Source of the DNA: Mucilaginibacter sp. | GTDB lineage: Bacteria > Bacteroidota > Bacteroidia > Sphingobacteriales > Sphingobacteriaceae | DNA: 64,000 bases | NCBI RefSeq assembly: GCF_025359345.1 | Contig: NZ_JANYGQ010000020.1 | Location: 124,001 to 188,000, forward strand | Direction of reading: 5' to 3' | Part shown: positions 63,303 through 64,000 of the stretch, in pieces | Position numbering within the stretch: the first letter of the stretch is position 1 | How the letters are laid out: each line of letters starts with the position of its first letter | The notes under the pieces: generated by a model | What the model saw: the letters and a program-made list of their open reading frames with translations, nothing else | Database searches by the model: none | What the model was told of the DNA's origin: nothing | Position numbers and translations under genes: made by a program

Positions 63303-63888
63303 AAAAATGACCTTCCATTTTTGACAGAAATATTCGACCCGAAATTCGCATCGATAAACGAACTGCCAGGCAAGATTTGTCGATCCCTTTAATGTCGATT
63401 CCTCGCTTGCTGTTTCGTTCCGCAAAATTTTAAGTCTATAAAACTCCGGGCAACAGGCCGAAAATATCCTCGAATTTTTTCGGTGTTAATTTTAGTTTGG
63501 TATACATCTCCGCGAAATTTTGATTTCTTGAAAAATCTAATTTGGCAATTTCGGTACACTTAGTCTTAATTTAATTTTTAGAGCGGGCATTCTGACAAAA
63601 ACTTTAATTAATCTTTGTTATATATTTGATTTATAATAAAATAAATGGCTAAAATATGATATGTGTTTTTCCATGCTAAAATAATTGGTAATATGATTTT
63701 TAGAAGCTTTATTTTATCGGAATAAACAGTTTTAATAGTGGTTGTAAATATTTGATTATAAAGTAATTATAATATAATATAAAATAGCTAAAGAGAACAA
63801 TTTTGAGTATTAACATAGTTACTTACGGTTGTGAGTTCAGGTAAAACCAGATAAGAGCATCTTTGCTTCCAATACACTTATAAAATTT

Positions 63889-64000
63889 ATGAAATTTGCC
63901 TGTAACGCTGCTAAAACTTTTAAATGGTATGCCGGGGGCTATGAAAAAGATAACGGCTTAGATGGCCTTAAATGGCGCGGGGCTTTCAAGTCATTTTCTC
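63889..64000 (+). CDS. Start of a possible hypothetical gene
   Basis: An ATG at 63889 opens a frame (MKFACNAAKTFKWYAGGYEK) that runs off the window end without a stop, 37 codons. No family is recognisable. A possible -7 box TATATTTG lies far upstream (63621-63628). It could be a real gene start, but the evidence is thin. Confidence 0.35.
   Translation, partial: MKFACNAAKTFKWYAGGYEKDNGLDGLKWRGAFKSFS

Noticed and set aside
63207..63425. Minus-strand 72-codon frame
   Set aside because: It includes the 22-base palindrome and shows no domain, signal or typical codon use.

Overview
The window looks like a chromosomal segment of a Sphingobacteriaceae bacterium (phylum Bacteroidota), most like Mucilaginibacter or Pedobacter. 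The evidence is a SusC/SusD pair with a FecI/FecR regulator, the Bacteroidota-only DUF3276 protein, an extended NusB, fused SecDF, and several promoters matching the Bacteroidota -7 box TAnnTTTG. No rRNA, intact tRNA, CRISPR array, prophage or classical insertion sequence is visible. The genus assignment is inference.

Layout. 1-5137: an apparent catabolic cluster of RidA tail, Tat-exported SelA-like PLP enzyme, exported amidohydrolase/deacetylase, exported RraA-like protein and a BASS-family transporter. 5209-5589: a DUF5071 protein. About 5620-8750: an accessory block with an unknown secreted protein, a frameshifted downstream gene and a protealysin-type M4 protease with its emfourin-type inhibitor, bracketed by decayed tRNA-3'-end/terminator relics. 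8919-15670: ECF sigma, FecR anti-sigma, SusC and SusD. 15778-26417: a divergent oxidoreductase/AraC pair, a small hypothetical, a large catalase KatE, a TonB receptor, a ThuA-glucose/sorbosone dehydrogenase-PKD-cytochrome c fusion and a MarR regulator. 26635-38196: mainly housekeeping genes (DUF5522, MBL-fold nuclease, coaE, YbbR, yajC, DUF1573, nusB, amino-acid dehydrogenase, ABC exporter, DUF3276, DUF5362, mgtE, ychF). 38410-51686: GH2 glycosidase, RidA, PAP2, phosphoglucosamine mutase, cysteine desulfurase, two small hydrophilic proteins, tricorn-like protease, accD, fbaA. 51828-63137: iron-permease-like protein, GNAT, GIY-YIG, HMG-CoA-lyase-like, NDH-2, secDF, folA, four-helix-bundle protein, thyA, ispE, NAD-dependent dehydrogenase, LapA-like protein. 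The last 860 bases are AT-rich and nearly gene-free.

The most striking feature is repeat architecture. Many gene junctions carry inverted pairs of short tandem arrays with 7-9 base units, such as CAAGAATCAAGAGC, TCATTGAGTCATTAGG and AGTCGGAAGTCCGGA. They often supply the start or stop codon of the neighbouring gene. One pair encloses a four-helix-bundle (S23-type) gene inserted exactly between thyA and folA, and the same repeat family occurs as a gene-less pair at coaE. A GIY-YIG gene is bracketed by near-perfect 36-base inverted repeats of another family. A palindromic element is inserted in frame inside thyA. Together these suggest REP/RAYT-like dispersal systems in which small non-transposase proteins may be the active partners. 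That is a hypothesis from sequence only.

Several long open frames begin inside repeats. For those genes the start was moved to the first methionine (or TTG) after the repeat or promoter, as explained in each entry.
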